Of a stretch of DNA of 6,230 nucleotides, positions 5,147 through 6,230 are shown piece by piece. The number at the start of each line of letters is the position of its first letter. The first letter of the stretch is position 1. The notes beneath the pieces were generated by a model that was given only the letters and a program-made list of their open reading frames with translations, had not been told where the DNA came from and made no database searches. Position numbers and translations under genes: made by a program. Origin of the DNA: JALYGY01 sp963800975 (GTDB lineage Bacteria > Actinomycetota > Rubrobacteria > Rubrobacterales > Rubrobacteraceae); NCBI GenBank assembly GCA_963800975.1, contig CAWDDB010000011.1, positions 1 through 6,230 on the forward strand. The letters run 5' to 3'.

Positions 5147-6010
5147 ATGAGAACAGACCAGATAGTTGCCACCTTCTCCATCGTGGCCTTTGATCCCGAG
5201 ACCGACTCGCTCGGCGTCGCCGTGCAGTCGAAATTCCTGGCCGTGGGCTCGGTGGTGCCCTGGGCACGCGCCGGGGTCGGGGCCGTGGCGACCCAGGCGA
5301 TGGCGAACTACAACTACGGTCCGCGTGGCCTGGACCTGATGGCGGCAGGCAATTCGGCGGTACAGACGGTGGAAGCCCTCACCACGGCTGACGAAGAGCG
5401 CGAGCACAGGCAGGTCGGGGTCGTGGACGCCAGGGGCCGGGCGTCCACGTATACCGGCTCCGAGTGTTTCGACTGGGCGGGGGGCGTTACCGGCGAACAC
5501 TACGCGGCCCAGGGCAACATCCTCGTCGGCATAGAGACCGTCGAGGCGATGGCGGGTGCTTACGAGGAGGCTGACGGCGATCTCGCCGCGCGCCTCCTCG
5601 GGGCGCTGGACGCCGGGCAGCGGGCCGGTGGCGACTCGCGCGGCAAGCAGTCGGCGGCGTTGCTCGTCGTGCGGGAGGGGGGAGGCTACGGCGGGGACAA
5701 CGACAGGGTCTTGGACCTGCGCGTGGACGATCACCCCGAGCCCATAAGTGAGCTGATCCGTATCCGGGAACTACACACCCTGTATTTCGGTGAGACCAAC
5801 CCCGATGACGTCATCGCGGTTGACGGAGACGTTCGGGCACAGGTCGCCGTCGCGCTGCTGCGCGCCGGGTATCTGGACGGGCCGGAGGCGGGTGACGATG
5901 ACCTCTTCGGCGCGCTCAGCGCTTACGTACGCACCGAGAACTTCGAGGAGCGCGAGCAGCGGCGTGGCTACCTGGACCGGGCTGTGTTCGAGCACATGAA
6001 GAAAGGATAG
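5147..6010 (+). CDS. DUF1028-family protein with C-terminal putative peptidoglycan-binding-like domain (287 aa)
   Basis: Residues 9-200 match the DUF1028 family: TFSIVAFDPETDSLGVAVQSKF, VGSVVPWARAGVGAVATQA, a central GNILVG segment and the closing DLRVDDHP motif at 190-197. DUF1028 is grouped by fold with Ntn (N-terminal nucleophile) hydrolases, to my knowledge, and its activity is not established. Thr9, after an eight-residue leader, is the obvious candidate for an exposed N-terminal nucleophile. Residues from about 205 (ELHTLYFGETNPDDVIAVDG onward) resemble the small putative peptidoglycan-binding domain (PG_binding_2-like) often fused to DUF1028. No signal peptide is seen, so it is probably cytosolic. 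The start at 5147 has purine-rich SD sequence upstream. The gamma-glutamyltransferase-family gene begins 5 nt after the stop, so the two are almost certainly co-transcribed. Confidence 0.9.
   Translation: MRTDQIVATFSIVAFDPETDSLGVAVQSKFLAVGSVVPWARAGVGAVATQAMANYNYGPRGLDLMAAGNSAVQTVEALTTADEEREHRQVGVVDARGRASTYTGSECFDWAGGVTGEHYAAQGNILVGIETVEAMAGAYEEADGDLAARLLGALDAGQRAGGDSRGKQSAALLVVREGGGYGGDNDRVLDLRVDDHPEPISELIRIRELHTLYFGETNPDDVIAVDGDVRAQVAVALLRAGYLDGPEAGDDDLFGALSAYVRTENFEEREQRRGYLDRAVFEHMKKG
6002..6007 (+). promoter_or_regulatory. Ribosome binding site for the gamma-glutamyltransferase-family gene
   Basis: AAAGGA, embedded in the last codons of the DUF1028 gene, lies 8 nt before the TTG at 6016. 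It supports the unusual TTG start over the ATG at 6055, which would remove the conserved RPELVGTYGMVAS beginning. Confidence 0.5.
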
Positions 6011-6015
6011 GGATC

Positions 6016-6230
6016 TTGTTTACCACCAGGCCCGAGCTCGTCGGCACCTACGGCATGGTAGCGTCCACGCACTGGCTGGCCTCATCCGCAGGCATGGCCG
6101 TGCTCGAGTCGGGGGGCAACGCGTTCGATGCTGCCGTGGCGGCCGGCCTGACCCTCCAGGTGGTCGAGCCCCACCTCAACGGTCCCGGGGGGGAGGTCCC
6201 GATCCTGCTCCACAGCGCCGAGGGGGGCCG
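6016..6230 (+). CDS. Gamma-glutamyltransferase-family protein, N-terminal fragment (window ends inside gene)
   Basis: Translation from TTG 6016 gives MFTTRPELVGTYGMVASTHW, then an alanine-rich helix and the highly characteristic SGGNAFDAAVAAGLTLQVVE and HLNGPGGEVPILL. These are the N-terminal landmarks of gamma-glutamyltranspeptidases and related acylases, heterodimeric Ntn hydrolases that self-cleave before a catalytic Thr. That Thr lies outside the window, so activity cannot be judged. About 71 codons are seen of an expected 500 or more. No signal peptide precedes the conserved start, unlike periplasmic GGT of enterobacteria, which suggests a cytosolic enzyme acting on imported or internal gamma-glutamyl or acyl amides. 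It is the second gene after DUF1028, with a 5-nt gap. The gene symbol is withheld because relatives include acylases. Confidence 0.88.
   Translation, partial: MFTTRPELVGTYGMVASTHWLASSAGMAVLESGGNAFDAAVAAGLTLQVVEPHLNGPGGEVPILLHSAEGG

Noticed and set aside
5042..5734. Antisense frame of 230 codons over the DUF1028 gene
   Set aside because: It is a shadow of a well-conserved gene, and its composition is His/Arg/Pro-rich without motifs.

Overview
The window is about two-thirds GC, with tightly packed genes, ATGA/GTGA stop-start overlaps and strong Shine-Dalgarno sequences. The proteins resemble families I associate with Actinomycetota, particularly Rubrobacter-like bacteria. That assignment is inferred from protein style only; there is no rRNA or other marker.

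Layout. Bases 1-45 probably hold the last codons of an upstream gene, possibly a histidine kinase. Bases 46-191 are a short non-coding stretch. Bases 192-2770 look like one five-gene operon: a four-helix membrane protein interrupted by a -1 frameshift in a G run; a 66-residue basic protein; a small four-helix membrane protein of the DUF6463 type; a flavin-nucleotide-binding protein of the pyridoxamine-phosphate-oxidase fold; and an atypical NAD(P)-binding epimerase/reductase. Junctions are ATGA, ATGA, a 3-nt gap and GTGA, so translational coupling is likely along the whole unit. A perfect 7-bp stem-loop follows, and then a separate gene for a class A FAD-dependent monooxygenase (2866-4041).

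A converging minus-strand gene (4119-4889) encodes a predicted cytosolic beta-solenoid of the LiaF/toast-rack type. A 257-bp divergent intergenic region separates it from a plus-strand pair: a DUF1028 protein (5147-6010) and, 5 nt later, the start of a gamma-glutamyltransferase-family gene cut by the window end. Both of these are thought to have the Ntn-hydrolase fold, so they may act together on peptide or gamma-glutamyl amide bonds.

No tRNA, rRNA, CRISPR array, insertion sequence or phage gene was found, and nothing here amounts to a clear new defence or mobile system. The observations most worth checking are: the frameshift, which sits on a correctly phased -1 slippery heptamer with a stem 7 nt downstream; a hairpin that could hide the SD of the epimerase gene inside an unusual C-terminal tail of the preceding gene; the 7-bp dyad before the monooxygenase gene; the soluble toast-rack-like protein; and the DUF1028/GGT pair.
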